Below the pieces are notes generated by a model. That model was not told the DNA's origin. It saw only the letters and a program-made list of their open reading frames with translations, and made no database searches. This document shows positions 17,997 through 26,720 of a stretch of 64,000 nt of DNA, in pieces. Source of the stretch: Mesorhizobium escarrei (lineage in GTDB: Bacteria; Pseudomonadota; Alphaproteobacteria; Rhizobiales; Rhizobiaceae); assembly GCF_935825525.1 (NCBI RefSeq), contig NZ_CAKXZT010000174.1:31430-95429 (forward strand), written 5' to 3'. The position numbers and the translations under genes were made by a program. Position 1 is the stretch's first letter; each line of letters starts with the position of its first letter.

Positions 17997-18596
17997 ATGG
18001 CCGACGAAGCGCTTGTCATCATCGACCTGCAGAACGATTTCTGCCCGGGCGGCGCGCTGGCGGTGGCCGGCGGCGACGAGATCGTGCCGCTGGTCAACGA
18101 CCTGATCCGGCGGACCGAACATGTCGTGCTGACGCAGGACTGGCATCCCGCCGGCCATTCGAGCTTTGCCTCCAGTCATCCCGGCAAGCAGCCGTTCGAA
18201 ACCATTGAGATGCCCTACGGCCCGCAGACGCTGTGGCCCGACCACTGCATCCAGGGCAGCCTGGGTTCGGATTTCCATTCGGGTCTTGCCTGGACCAGGG
18301 CCGAACTGGTGATCCGCAAGGGTTTCCGCCCGGAGATCGACAGCTATTCGGCTTTCTTCGAGAACGACCATGCGACGCCGACTGGCCTTGCCGGGTATCT
18401 CAAGGAGCGCGGCATCGACACACTGACCCTGGTCGGCCTGGCGACCGATTATTGCGTAGCCTTCTCGGCGCTCGATGCGGTCAAGCACGGCTTTTACACG
18501 ACAGTGCGGCTCGACGCCTGCCGCGGCATCAATCTCAATGGCTCACTCGAGACGATGCTGAACCGAATGCGCGATGCCGGCGTAACGCTGGCTTGA
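17997..18596 (+). CDS. pncA: Nicotinamidase (bifunctional nicotinamidase/pyrazinamidase)
   Basis: The product is 199 residues and contains the whole nicotinamidase pattern: VIIDLQNDFCPGGALAV with catalytic Asp10, Lys108 (IRKG) and nucleophile Cys153 (ATDYCV), and metal ligands Asp48, His50 (DWHP) and His83 (DHC). It hydrolyses nicotinamide to nicotinate and ammonia in the cytosol, feeding NAD salvage or nicotinate breakdown. GAGGGAGG before the ATG supports the start. It diverges from the Mo hydroxylase operon, and pncB lies about 8 kb further right. This suggests that the neighbourhood handles nicotinate. The next gene on the strand, an antiporter, follows after 41 bases. Confidence 0.95.
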   Translation: MADEALVIIDLQNDFCPGGALAVAGGDEIVPLVNDLIRRTEHVVLTQDWHPAGHSSFASSHPGKQPFETIEMPYGPQTLWPDHCIQGSLGSDFHSGLAWTRAELVIRKGFRPEIDSYSAFFENDHATPTGLAGYLKERGIDTLTLVGLATDYCVAFSALDAVKHGFYTTVRLDACRGINLNGSLETMLNRMRDAGVTLA

Positions 18597-18637
18597 ACAT
18601 CACCAATCGCATTCGACACACTTCCAGAGGGGGCTTT

Positions 18638-20068
18638 ATGCGGTTTGCGGCGGCTTTGACGGCGGGCGCCGGGATGGCAGTCGCCACCCTGTTTCCAGGA
18701 ATGGCGCTCGCAGCCGAGGCCCACGAGTTGCCGGGCGAAACAATGTCGCTGTGGTGGGCGCTGCCCTTTGCCGGCCTGCTTCTGTCGATCGCCACCGGGC
18801 CACTGCTCTTCCACCGTGTCTGGGAGCATCACTACGGCAAGATCACCCTTCTCTGGGCGGCGCTTGCGGTCGTGCCACTGGCTGTTGCGTTCGGCATGGC
18901 TTCGGCCACGGAGGCGGTGCTGCATGCGCTGCTCACCGAATACATGTCGTTCATCATTCTCCTGTTTGCGCTGTTCACCATTTCGGGCGGCATCCTTGTC
19001 GCCGGTAACATCCACGGCACTCCGCTGGTGAATGCCGGACTGCTGCTGATCGGGGCGATGCTCGCCTCGGTCATCGGCACGACCGGCGCCTCGATGATTC
19101 TGATCCGGCCGATCCTGCGCGCCAACGACAACCGGCCGTTCAACGCCCATGTCGTCATCTTCTTCATTTTCCTGGTGTCCAACATCGGCGGCTCGCTGAC
19201 GCCGCTCGGCGATCCGCCGCTGTTCGTCGGCTTCCTGCGCGGCGTCGATTTCTTCTGGACCGCTGCCAATCTCTATCAGGAGACATTGTTCGTCGGCGGC
19301 CTGGTGCTGGCCGTCTTCCTGGCCATGGACATCATCCTGCATCGCCGCGAGGCCGGCGCGCCGAAGATCAAGGACCCGACACCGGACACGAAAGTGCGCA
19401 TCCGAGGCCTGGCCAACCTCCCGCTGCTGGCCGGGGTGATCGGCGCGATCCTGCTTTCGGCGACCTGGAAACCGGGCGTGGCTTTCTCCGTCCAGGGCGT
19501 GAGCCTTGAATTGCAGAACCTCGTGCGCGACGCCATCATCCTGGCGCTTGCCTTGCTTTCGCTCGGCGTCTCGCACAAGAGCCACAGGCAGGCGAACAAC
19601 TTCCACTGGGAGCCGATCGCCGAGGTGGCGAAACTTTTCGCCGGCATCTTCATCTGCATCGTGCCGGTCATCGCCATTCTCCGGGCCGGTGTCGACGGCG
19701 CGCTGGCGCCGCTGGTCTCGCTGGTGAGTTCGCCAACGGGTGAGCCCAACGACCTGGCGTATTTCTGGATGACCGGAGCGCTGTCTTCCTTCCTCGACAA
19801 TGCGCCGACCTATCTGGTGTTCTTCGAGCTCGCCGGCGGCGATCCGCAGCATCTGATGACCACCTTCGCCTCGACGCTGGCGGCGATCTCGACCGGCGCG
19901 GTGTTCATGGGCGCCAACACCTATATCGGCAATGCGCCGAATTTCATGGTTTACGCCATTGCCAGGCATCGCGGCGTGAAGATGCCGGGCTTCTTCGGCT
20001 ACATGGCGTGGTCAGGCGCGGTGCTGATCCCGATATTTTTGCTTGCCGGCTTTTTGTTCTTCGGGTGA
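18638..20068 (+). CDS. Sodium:proton antiporter (NhaD/ion-transporter superfamily)
   Basis: This 476-residue protein has an N-terminal hydrophobic segment resembling a signal sequence (to about AEAHELPG), then 11-12 membrane helices. Recognisable segments are SFIILLFALFTISGGI, GTTGASMILIRPILRANDNRP, SNIGGSLTPLGDPPLFVGFLRGVDFFW, SSFLDNAPTYLVFFELAGG and GANTYIGNAPNFMVYAIA. The G-D-P-P-L and N-A-P-T-Y motifs are typical of the NhaD-type branch of the ion transporter superfamily. It likely exchanges Na+ for H+ at the inner membrane. ATG 18638 follows AGAGGGGG; the longer open frame above it overlaps pncA and is not conserved-looking. It may be co-transcribed with pncA, and its stop abuts the convergent transporter operon with no gap. 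Confidence 0.85.
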   Translation: MRFAAALTAGAGMAVATLFPGMALAAEAHELPGETMSLWWALPFAGLLLSIATGPLLFHRVWEHHYGKITLLWAALAVVPLAVAFGMASATEAVLHALLTEYMSFIILLFALFTISGGILVAGNIHGTPLVNAGLLLIGAMLASVIGTTGASMILIRPILRANDNRPFNAHVVIFFIFLVSNIGGSLTPLGDPPLFVGFLRGVDFFWTAANLYQETLFVGGLVLAVFLAMDIILHRREAGAPKIKDPTPDTKVRIRGLANLPLLAGVIGAILLSATWKPGVAFSVQGVSLELQNLVRDAIILALALLSLGVSHKSHRQANNFHWEPIAEVAKLFAGIFICIVPVIAILRAGVDGALAPLVSLVSSPTGEPNDLAYFWMTGALSSFLDNAPTYLVFFELAGGDPQHLMTTFASTLAAISTGAVFMGANTYIGNAPNFMVYAIARHRGVKMPGFFGYMAWSGAVLIPIFLLAGFLFFG

Positions 20069-20788
20069 CTACCCTACTCCGACATAGCGGCGGACCGCCG
20101 ACGGATCGGCGCGAAGCTCCTCGACGTCGACGGTCTCGCGGTTGCGGCCGTTCTCGATGAACGCGACCCGGTCGGCGACGGACAGCACGGCATCGACGCG
20201 CTGCTCGACCAGGATCGTCGAGACGCCAAGCTCGCGCAGCTTCGCGACCGTCTCGCGGATTTTTGCGATCATCGACGGCATCAGCCCTTCGGTCGGCTCG
20301 TCGAGCAGAAGCACCTGCGGCTCGAGACACAGGGCCCGCGCCATGGCCAGCATCTGCTGCTCGCCGCCCGACAGCGTGCCGGAGCGTTGTCTGAGCCGCT
20401 GGCGCAGCAGCGGAAAAAGGTCGAGCACGATTTCGCGCGTCGTCTTGCCCCTGCCGCGGGCCATCAGGCCGATCTCGATGTTTTCCGCCACCGTCATCTC
20501 GGCGAACAGCCGCCGGCCCTGCGGCACATAGGCGACGCCGGCCTTTGGCACGTCATGCGCCGGCAGGCCGGTCAACTCCTTGCCGTCGAGCCTGATCGAG
20601 CCGGCGCGTGAGGGAACGAGGCCCATGATCGCTTTCAGCGTCGTCGTCTTGCCGGCGCCGTTGCGGCCGAACAGGCAAAGCACCTCGCCCTTGTTCAGCA
20701 CGAGGTCGAGGCCGTAGAGCACCTGGACCTCGCCATAGAAGCAATCGAGCCCGGAGATGGTCAGGGCTTCAGCCCGCGGCTGCGTCAT
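20069..20788 (-). CDS. Branched-chain-amino-acid-type ABC transporter, ATPase 2 (LivF-like)
   Basis: The product is 239 residues with Walker A GRNGAGKTT, the LivF-type VPQGRRLFAEMTVAEN, signature LSGGEQQ and Walker B VLLLDEPTEGL. It forms the ATPase pair with the LivG-like protein. It is the last gene of the minus-strand importer operon and starts four bases inside the end of the LivG-like gene (ATGA). Family members transport branched-chain amino acids but also urea, aromatic acids and amides, so the substrate must come from the binding protein and context. Confidence 0.9.
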   Translation of the reverse strand: MTQPRAEALTISGLDCFYGEVQVLYGLDLVLNKGEVLCLFGRNGAGKTTTLKAIMGLVPSRAGSIRLDGKELTGLPAHDVPKAGVAYVPQGRRLFAEMTVAENIEIGLMARGRGKTTREIVLDLFPLLRQRLRQRSGTLSGGEQQMLAMARALCLEPQVLLLDEPTEGLMPSMIAKIRETVAKLRELGVSTILVEQRVDAVLSVADRVAFIENGRNRETVDVEELRADPSAVRRYVGVG

Positions 20789-21519
20789 GGGGTCGTCCCC
20801 AGATAGGCGTCCTGCACCTCGGCATTGGCACGGACCTGCTCGGGCGTGCCTTCGGCCAGGATCTTGCCGGCGTTGAAGACGGTGATGCGGTCGGCAACCT
20901 GCATGACCACCGGCATGTTGTGTTCGATCAGAAGCACGGTGGCGCTTTTGGCGATCTCGCGCACCAGCCCGATGAAATTGTCGATCTCGCCGTCGGCCAG
21001 CCCCTGCGTCGGCTCGTCGAGAATCAGCAGGCGCGGTTTTAGCGCCAATCCCATCGCCACTTCGAGCAGGCGCTGATGGCCATAGGACAATTGCCCGGCC
21101 GGCATGTGGGCGCGGCCGGCAAGGCCGGTGCGCTCCAGCGCCGCCATGACGCCGACATGCACGGCACCTTTCGAGCGGCCGTCGGTCAGCGTGCGCTGCA
21201 CCGGCAGTACGACGTTGTCGTAAGCGGTGAGATTGGCAAAGACGCTGGTGATCTGGAAGGTGTAGGCGATGCCAAGGCGGACCCTGGCGTAGGCCGGCAG
21301 GTTGGTAATGTCGGCGCCGTCGAAGACGATCATGCCCGACGACGGCTGGATGCGGCCGCTGACCAGACTGACGAAGGTGGTCTTGCCGGCGCCATTGGGG
21401 CCGATGACGGCGCGAATCTCGCCCGGCATGATGGCGAAGTCGACGCCGTCGACGGCGCGCAGGCCGCCGAAATTGCGGGACAGGCCCTTGGTCGTCAGCA
21501 GCGGCATCATGGCAGCCAT
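20785..21519 (-). CDS. Branched-chain-amino-acid-type ABC transporter, ATPase 1 (LivG-like)
   Basis: The product is up to 244 residues with Walker A GPNGAGKTT, signature LSYGHQR and Walker B LLILDEPTQGL, followed by LLIEHNMPVVMQVADRI and the LivG-type C-terminal EGTPEQV segment. Three ATGs are possible: 21519, 21510 and 21507. The last two overlap the stop of the permease gene (ATGA-type coupling) and give MMPLLTTKGLSRNFGG, so 21510 or 21507 may be the true start. It is the fourth gene of the importer operon. Confidence 0.9.
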   Translation of the reverse strand: MAAMMPLLTTKGLSRNFGGLRAVDGVDFAIMPGEIRAVIGPNGAGKTTFVSLVSGRIQPSSGMIVFDGADITNLPAYARVRLGIAYTFQITSVFANLTAYDNVVLPVQRTLTDGRSKGAVHVGVMAALERTGLAGRAHMPAGQLSYGHQRLLEVAMGLALKPRLLILDEPTQGLADGEIDNFIGLVREIAKSATVLLIEHNMPVVMQVADRITVFNAGKILAEGTPEQVRANAEVQDAYLGTTP

Positions 21520-22469
21520 CCGAGCCAGCGCTGGCGGATGGTGCCGAGAATGCCCCTGGGGAAGAACAGCACCAGCAGGATGAGGGCGATGCCGACGATC
21601 AGCAGATAGGCCGAGGTGTAGCCGCTGGTGATGTCGACGACATAGTACATGAACAGCGTGCCGATCAGCGGACCGAGCGTGGTCGCAGCACCGCCGAGCA
21701 GCACCCAGAGCAGCGGCAGGATGGAATATTGCACCGAGGCGAAGGTCGAGCCGACATAACCGAACAGCAGCGCGTAGGCGGCGCCCGAAGCCGCGCAGAT
21801 GGTGCCGGAGACAACGACCGCGACAAGCTTGTTGGAAAAAATGTCGTAGCCAAGCATTTTGGTCCGCTCGTCGTTTTCGCGAATGGCGACCAGCACACGG
21901 CCATACCTGGAGCGGACTGTGCCGAGCGTCACCAGCAGCACGATCGAGAACAGGACCAGCGCGCTCATGTAGCGCACGGTCGGGTTGGTGAGGCCGAGCG
22001 AGGTGTCGCCCAAAACAAGCACACGTCCCGACTGCGGCACCACCAGGCCTTGGTCGCCGCCGGTCCAGGCCGCGAAATAGAGGATTATGAGATAGAACAC
22101 CTGCGCGAACATCATGGTGACGATCATGAAGGCGACGCCGGAAGTGCGCAGCGCCAGCAGACCGATCACCAGCGCCAGAAGCGCGCCGCAGGCAAGGCCG
22201 GCGGCGAAGGCGGCCGGCACGCTCCAGCCGAGATGGATGACGGCAAGGCCTGCGCCATAGAGCCCAGCCGAAAAGAACATGGCATGGCCGAGGCTGAGCA
22301 GCCCGACATAGCCGAACAGCATATTGTAGCCCATGGCGAAAACCGCCAGCACCATGATGCGGGCGAGCAGCCCGTGGTGATATTCCAGCAGGACGAAGCT
22401 TAGGGCGAAAAGCAGCGCGATAACGCCCAGATGCAACGCATAGGCTTTTGCCGGTGAGGCCTCCTTCAT
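21507..22469 (-). CDS. Branched-chain-amino-acid-type ABC transporter, permease 2 (LivM-like)
   Basis: This 320-residue membrane protein has eight to ten hydrophobic segments and the LivM landmarks GYNMLFGYVGLLSLGHAMFF and RYGRVLVAIRENDERTKMLGYD, the cytoplasmic loop that meets the ATPases. It forms the translocation pore with the LivH-like permease. Its start overlaps the LivH-like stop by four bases. Confidence 0.92.
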   Translation of the reverse strand: MKEASPAKAYALHLGVIALLFALSFVLLEYHHGLLARIMVLAVFAMGYNMLFGYVGLLSLGHAMFFSAGLYGAGLAVIHLGWSVPAAFAAGLACGALLALVIGLLALRTSGVAFMIVTMMFAQVFYLIILYFAAWTGGDQGLVVPQSGRVLVLGDTSLGLTNPTVRYMSALVLFSIVLLVTLGTVRSRYGRVLVAIRENDERTKMLGYDIFSNKLVAVVVSGTICAASGAAYALLFGYVGSTFASVQYSILPLLWVLLGGAATTLGPLIGTLFMYYVVDITSGYTSAYLLIVGIALILLVLFFPRGILGTIRQRWLGWLP

Positions 22470-23347
22470 CGCGATGCCGTCCCGAACAGGCCTTGCGGCC
22501 GGAACACCAGCACCATGGCCACCAGCAGCGTGGCGATGATCTTGGCCAGCGTCGGCGAGAAGAACACCGAGATGATGCCGTCCGACAGGCCGATGAACAC
22601 GGCAGCGACGACGGTGCCGCGCAGCGAGCCGAGCCCGCCGATGATGACGACGATAAAGGACAAGAGCAGCGGGTCCTGTCCCATCAGATAATGCGCCTGG
22701 CTGATCGGCACGATCAGCACCGCGGCCACCGCCGCCAGCATGGCGCCGAGCGCGAAGACGCCGGCATAGACGCGGTCGACCGGAATGCCAAAGGCCTGCG
22801 CCGTCTCGCTGTCATATTGCGTGGCGCGCATGACGAGGCCGATTTTCGTACGGGTCAGCACGAACCAGGTCGCCATCAGCAGAAGCGCGGATGCGGCGAT
22901 GATCGACAGCTTGTAGCCGGAGTAGCCGAACCACGGCAAAAGGATGCGGTAGCTGAACGGCGGCTCCACTGGCCGCGCCTCCGGACCGTAGAAGGTCAGC
23001 GCCAGTTGTTGGATGATGTAGAGCATGCCGATGGTGGCGACGATGGTGGCTTCCGGATTGTAATTCAGCCGGCTCAGCACCAGCCGTTCAGAGACCAGCG
23101 CGATCAGGCCGACGATCAGCGGCGCCAGCACCAGCGCCGCCAGGAAGCCGAGCGCCGGATGGCCTGATATCGCCGTGGAGATCGCCCAGGCAAGCACCGC
23201 GCCGAGCATGAAGAACTCGCCATGGGCGACATTGACGACGCGCATGACGCCGAACACAAGCGACAGGCCGAGCGCCGTCAGCGCCAGCACGGCGGAGGTG
23301 ACGAGGCCTTCGAGGGCGGCGAGGAGAAGGTGAGGTCCGAAGTGCAT
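22466..23347 (-). CDS. Branched-chain-amino-acid-type ABC transporter, permease 1 (LivH-like)
   Basis: The product is 293 residues, with TALGLSLVFGVMRVVNVAHGEFFMLGA at the N-terminus, the cytoplasmic coupling loop MRATQYDSETAQAFGIPVDRVYAGVF, and IIGGLGSLRGTVVAAVFIG near the end. These are typical of LivH permeases. It is the second gene of the operon. The 232-bp gap before it holds a composite inverted repeat (23377-23555), which separates it from the binding-protein gene but need not end transcription. Confidence 0.92.
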   Translation of the reverse strand: MHFGPHLLLAALEGLVTSAVLALTALGLSLVFGVMRVVNVAHGEFFMLGAVLAWAISTAISGHPALGFLAALVLAPLIVGLIALVSERLVLSRLNYNPEATIVATIGMLYIIQQLALTFYGPEARPVEPPFSYRILLPWFGYSGYKLSIIAASALLLMATWFVLTRTKIGLVMRATQYDSETAQAFGIPVDRVYAGVFALGAMLAAVAAVLIVPISQAHYLMGQDPLLLSFIVVIIGGLGSLRGTVVAAVFIGLSDGIISVFFSPTLAKIIATLLVAMVLVFRPQGLFGTASR

Positions 23348-23376
23348 CGGCTAAGCACCAGCGGGTGCGCGAAGCA

Positions 23377-23555
23377 CCCCCCTCTGGCCTGCCCTCTTTG
23401 CAAAGACTTGGCATCTCCCCCTGAAGGGGGGAGATTGGCAGTTCGTACGAAGGCGGCCACTCACTGTCTTTGGTGATTGGCGAAAGCAGTCATGACAGCC
23501 AATCTCCCCCCTTGAGGGGGAGATGTCCGGCAGGACAGAGGGGGGTGGCTCGAAG
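23377..23555. repeat. Composite inverted repeat (CCCCCCTCTG...CATCTCCCC family), copy 1
   Basis: CACCCCCCTCTGGCCTGCC at the left is mirrored by GGCAGGACAGAGGGGGGTG at the right. Within, CATCTCCCCCTGAAGGGGGGAGATTGGCAG is mirrored by CAGCCAATCTCCCCCCTTGAGGGGGAGATG, with a TGATTGGCGAAA core. It lies between the binding-protein and permease genes of the importer. A second copy is at 26526-26690. Confidence 0.75.
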
Positions 23556-23579
23556 CGCACTGTGCTTAAAGAACCAAGT

Positions 23580-24884
23580 TCACAGCGGCTGGGTCGTGTA
23601 ATCCCCTTCCGGCTCGTAGAGGCCGTCCTCGATCTTGGTCTTGTGGACGACGTTTAGCCGGCCGCCTTCGACCTTGGAGATGTTCTGGATGCCAAAACAC
23701 TGGTGGATCTTGCCGTTGAAGGTCTTCGGCCCCTGCGGATGTTCGGGACCTTCGGCGAACTCGGTCAAAGCCTCGGTCGCCTCGACCAGCTTGGCGCGGT
23801 CTTCCGGACCCTTGTAGCCGGCATCCTCCATCGCCTTCTTGACGACATAGAGCGTTTCCCAGCATCCGAACATGTGCGCGGCGGTGGAGACGTCCTTCGG
23901 ATCGCCGACGGCGGCGCCGTTGTCGTCGATGCCGACGGCGGCGCGATAGGCCTTCTGCGTAGCGGAATCATCGGGCTGCGCGTAGCGCGGCGAACCCTCC
24001 CAGAAATGGCTGCCGTCGAGGAATTCGAGGCCGGGGCTGTTGATGTCGGTGGCTTCGAGCGAATCGATGAAGCCGAACAGCTGCGGCCGGCTGGAGCCGT
24101 AGAACTCGCCGAGTTCCTTGACGAAGGTGAGCACCGCCGGCCCGACCATGACGTGGTAGATCACCTCGGTTTCGGCCGGGATCTGCGGGAAATATTTGGT
24201 GAAGGACGATTCCGTCGGCGGAATGGCGATCTGGGCGATGACCTCGGCGCCCTGCGCCTTCAGCGCCGGCGGCAGGTAGTCGCGATGGTCATAGCCGAAG
24301 GCGAAATCGGGGAATATCTGCGTCACCTTCTTGCCGGCATTCGCCGCGATCCACGGCGCCATCGCCTGGATCTGGCTCTTCACGTCGGTGATGCCGGGCT
24401 GCAAGACGTAGCGGTTGAGCTTGGTCGAGGCGACGTGGTGGCCTTCGCTGACGACAAAATAGGGCATCTTGGCCTCGCCGGCGGCCGGCGCCGAGCCGAT
24501 GACGACGTGCGAAAACAGCGTGCCGTAGACGATGTCGGTCTTGTGTTGGGTGGCGAATTTGCCGACCACTTCGGCGCCTCGGCCGGGATCAGTGCCATCA
24601 TCCTCGATGATCACCTCGACCGGCCGGCCGTTGATGCCGCCGGCTTCGTTGATCGCCTTGACCGCCGCGGCGGTGGTCCTCTCGTACCAGCGGCCATAGG
24701 CAGCGCCAATGCCGGTGCGGTGCGACTGGAAGCCGATCTTTATCGGCGCCGAGCTCTGTGCCTGGCTGTAGCGCACGAACCCAGGCGCGACGGCAAGGCC
24801 GGCGCCCGCGGCCAACCCCTTGAGCGCCGTGCGGCGGGTGAGACCGGTTCTGGAGAGATCGAAAAAACCATTCTTGTCAGTCAC
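23580..24884 (-). CDS. ABC transporter substrate-binding protein (branched-chain amino acid/amide type, Tat-exported)
   Basis: The product is 434 residues. A twin-arginine signal (LTRRTALKGLAAGAGLAVAPGF, about residues 15-36) is followed by a LivK-type fold: IKIGFQSHRTGIGAAYGRWYERTTAA, EAGGINGRPVEVIIEDDGTDPGRGAE, DIVYGTLFSHVVIGSAPAAGE, and FGYDHRDYLPPALKAQGAEVI. This long form (over 400 residues) occurs among binding proteins for aromatic acids, amides and urea as well as amino acids. The GTG at 24884 follows AAGGGGA and starts directly before the Tat signal; the frame open to 24965 adds non-conserved residues. It is the first gene of the importer operon. Folded Tat export is unusual for LivK-type proteins but is common in rhizobia. 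Confidence 0.87.
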   Translation of the reverse strand: MTDKNGFFDLSRTGLTRRTALKGLAAGAGLAVAPGFVRYSQAQSSAPIKIGFQSHRTGIGAAYGRWYERTTAAAVKAINEAGGINGRPVEVIIEDDGTDPGRGAEVVGKFATQHKTDIVYGTLFSHVVIGSAPAAGEAKMPYFVVSEGHHVASTKLNRYVLQPGITDVKSQIQAMAPWIAANAGKKVTQIFPDFAFGYDHRDYLPPALKAQGAEVIAQIAIPPTESSFTKYFPQIPAETEVIYHVMVGPAVLTFVKELGEFYGSSRPQLFGFIDSLEATDINSPGLEFLDGSHFWEGSPRYAQPDDSATQKAYRAAVGIDDNGAAVGDPKDVSTAAHMFGCWETLYVVKKAMEDAGYKGPEDRAKLVEATEALTEFAEGPEHPQGPKTFNGKIHQCFGIQNISKVEGGRLNVVHKTKIEDGLYEPEGDYTTQPL

Positions 24885-25052
24885 GGCAGTTCCCCTTGTT
24901 TTTGAGTTTTGACCAATGGCTGTAGCGAGGCTAGCCACTCCTGGTAAGAGTGCCGAAAATTGCATGTGTACAAACTAAATCATCAAAGCCCTGACGTGGC
25001 AAGCGAGCTTTCCCCTGGGGATCAGTCGGCGCCATCGAAGCCGGGCTTTGTC

Positions 25053-26495
25053 TCATCCGACCGAAGGCGTGGCAAGCAACCACAGGCCGAAGACCGTATA
25101 GGCGATCATCAGCACGGTGAGCGGAAACTGGCTGAGCGCGGCGCCGGCGGGACGCGGGTGCAATCGCCAGGCGAGGCCATGCGCGACGAGCACGGCGAGC
25201 ATGTGGCCAATGATAATGACGCCGGCCTGGATATTCCACAGCCACCATGCCGAGCCGGCGCCGGCGGCGACGCCGGCTTCGATCTGCATGTCGGCGGTGC
25301 CAAACAGATTCCAGCCCAGCGCAAACGGGTCGGAAAGCGCAGCCACCGCATATTGGCCGTCGATAAGCAGCGACGTCAGATAGTGCGCAACATGATAGGC
25401 GAGCGCGATCGGCACGATCGACCAGACCAGCAGCCCTGAGGCCTGACTGAGGGAATGCGGGCTGCCGGCAAGATGCTGGCCAAGGACAATGGCAAGGATG
25501 AACGCAGCCGCAAGCAACACGAACGTCAGCACGAGCCCGAAGCTGCCGATGCCGATCACCGCCGTGCGGCCCGGGAATTCCAGCGGATTGATGCCGAACG
25601 GGCCGAGCCAGAAGAAGGTTTTCGACAGGCCGTCGAAAGATACCGACGACAGCGCCAGCAGCAGGAAAGCAATGCCGCTGAGCGACAGCGGCGCGGCATT
25701 GCCGAGCTTGGCGCCCGGCCAGCAGAGATTGAGCCGGCCACCTTCATTGCGCTCGGCTTCATTGCGCCCGCCTTCATTGCGCTTGCCTTCATTGCGCTCA
25801 AGCAGGGCGAATCGCGCCACCATGGCGAAGAAGACGGTCAGGAACTCGCCGCGCCGGCTCCAGTCGCGGTAGCCGAACACCAGCATGGCGGCAAAACTCA
25901 GCAGCCAATAGAGGCCGGCGGCCCAGGCGAGCCGCGCCGGGTCGTCGGGCGCCGGGTCGATCAACTCGAACCAGGCGAAGGCGAAGAACAGCACGAAAGC
26001 CGGCCAGCAGCCGAGCCAGGGAGGGGGGCGCCATGTCTTGCGATTGACGATCTTGCGCTTGCCGAACAGGCGGGAAACGACACGCCAGGGCCCGTACCAG
26101 GGGTTCAGCCATGACCAGAGATTGCCGAACAGCCCCTGCAGCAAAACCAGCCCAACCCAGAGCAGCGTCCAGATCGCCAGGGGAAGCGGGTTGGAGAGCG
26201 GATCACGGCTGCCGAACAGGCCGGCCGCAACCAGAATTGCAAAGCCGGCAAAGGATATCAGGCTGACGACAGTTCGTGCGCCGTCGCCGAATGCGAAAAG
26301 CGGCAGACGCCGCCGCCAGAAGCGGTCGGGAAAGTCTGACGGCAGCAGTGCCAGGACAAGGAAACTGGCGACAACGGCTAGCGCGCCGCCGGTGACGTAG
26401 TAGCCGGTGGGCAGAAGCAGGACGTGGCCGCGATCGGAGGCATGGGCGAAGGCGGGGGTGGGCAACAGGAGGGCCAACGAAGTCGCAAAGGGCAT
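25053..26495 (-). CDS. Polytopic membrane protein of unknown function with an RNE-rich repeat loop
   Basis: The product is 480 residues. A signal-like N-terminus (MPFATSLALLLPTPAFAHASDRG) is followed by the helix VLLLPTGYYVTGGALAVVASFLVLALL and about nine further hydrophobic segments. Conserved-looking parts are GLFGNLWSWLNPWYGPW, DPFALGWNLFGTADMQIE and IQAGVIIIGHMLAVLVAH. At about residues 232-251 a loop holds four copies of RNE-x-x (from 15-bp tandem repeats). I do not recognise the family with confidence. ATG 26495 was chosen because everything upstream in frame is the repeat at 26526-26690. It lies between pncB and the importer, on the same strand, which hints at a shared role in uptake but proves nothing. 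Confidence 0.7.
   Translation of the reverse strand: MPFATSLALLLPTPAFAHASDRGHVLLLPTGYYVTGGALAVVASFLVLALLPSDFPDRFWRRRLPLFAFGDGARTVVSLISFAGFAILVAAGLFGSRDPLSNPLPLAIWTLLWVGLVLLQGLFGNLWSWLNPWYGPWRVVSRLFGKRKIVNRKTWRPPPWLGCWPAFVLFFAFAWFELIDPAPDDPARLAWAAGLYWLLSFAAMLVFGYRDWSRRGEFLTVFFAMVARFALLERNEGKRNEGGRNEAERNEGGRLNLCWPGAKLGNAAPLSLSGIAFLLLALSSVSFDGLSKTFFWLGPFGINPLEFPGRTAVIGIGSFGLVLTFVLLAAAFILAIVLGQHLAGSPHSLSQASGLLVWSIVPIALAYHVAHYLTSLLIDGQYAVAALSDPFALGWNLFGTADMQIEAGVAAGAGSAWWLWNIQAGVIIIGHMLAVLVAHGLAWRLHPRPAGAALSQFPLTVLMIAYTVFGLWLLATPSVG
25743..25797. repeat. Four tandem 15-bp units inside the membrane protein gene
   Basis: TTCATTGCGC recurs at 25743, 25758, 25773 and 25788 with a strict 15-base period. 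On the coding strand it encodes RNE-x-x pentapeptides, so the number of units can change without a frameshift. Confidence 0.9.
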
Positions 26496-26525
26496 TGCTA
26501 TTGCCAAGCGACAGCGCTCTACGGC

Positions 26526-26690
26526 GCCCCCCTCTGTCCTGCCGGACATCTCCCCCACACGGGGGGAGATTGCGCCGTCATTGCCGCTTTCGCCAATCAC
26601 CAAAGTTGCAGAGGGAGAGCCGGCGGCGAAACTGCCGATCTCCCCCCGAGTGGGGGAGATGTCCGGCAGGACAGAGGGGGGCGCGACGGA
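26526..26690. repeat. Composite inverted repeat (CCCCCCTCTG...CATCTCCCC family), copy 2
   Basis: CGCCCCCCTCTGTCCTGCCGGACATCTCCCCC at the left is mirrored by GGGGGAGATGTCCGGCAGGACAGAGGGGGGCG at the right, with inner CGGGGGGAGATTG/GATCTCCCCCCG and a CGCCAATCACCAAAG core. It fills the gap between pncB and the membrane protein gene, and matches the copy at 23377-23555 in modules and order. Confidence 0.85.
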
Positions 26691-26720
26691 ACTCATCCTA
26701 TCCCAAGAGTTCCCTCACCC

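Noticed and set aside
18494..19969. Minus-strand open frame of about 490 codons opposite the Na+/H+ antiporter gene
   Set aside because: The translation is Arg/Gln/Asp-rich without hydrophobic core or motif, while the plus strand encodes a clear membrane transporter.
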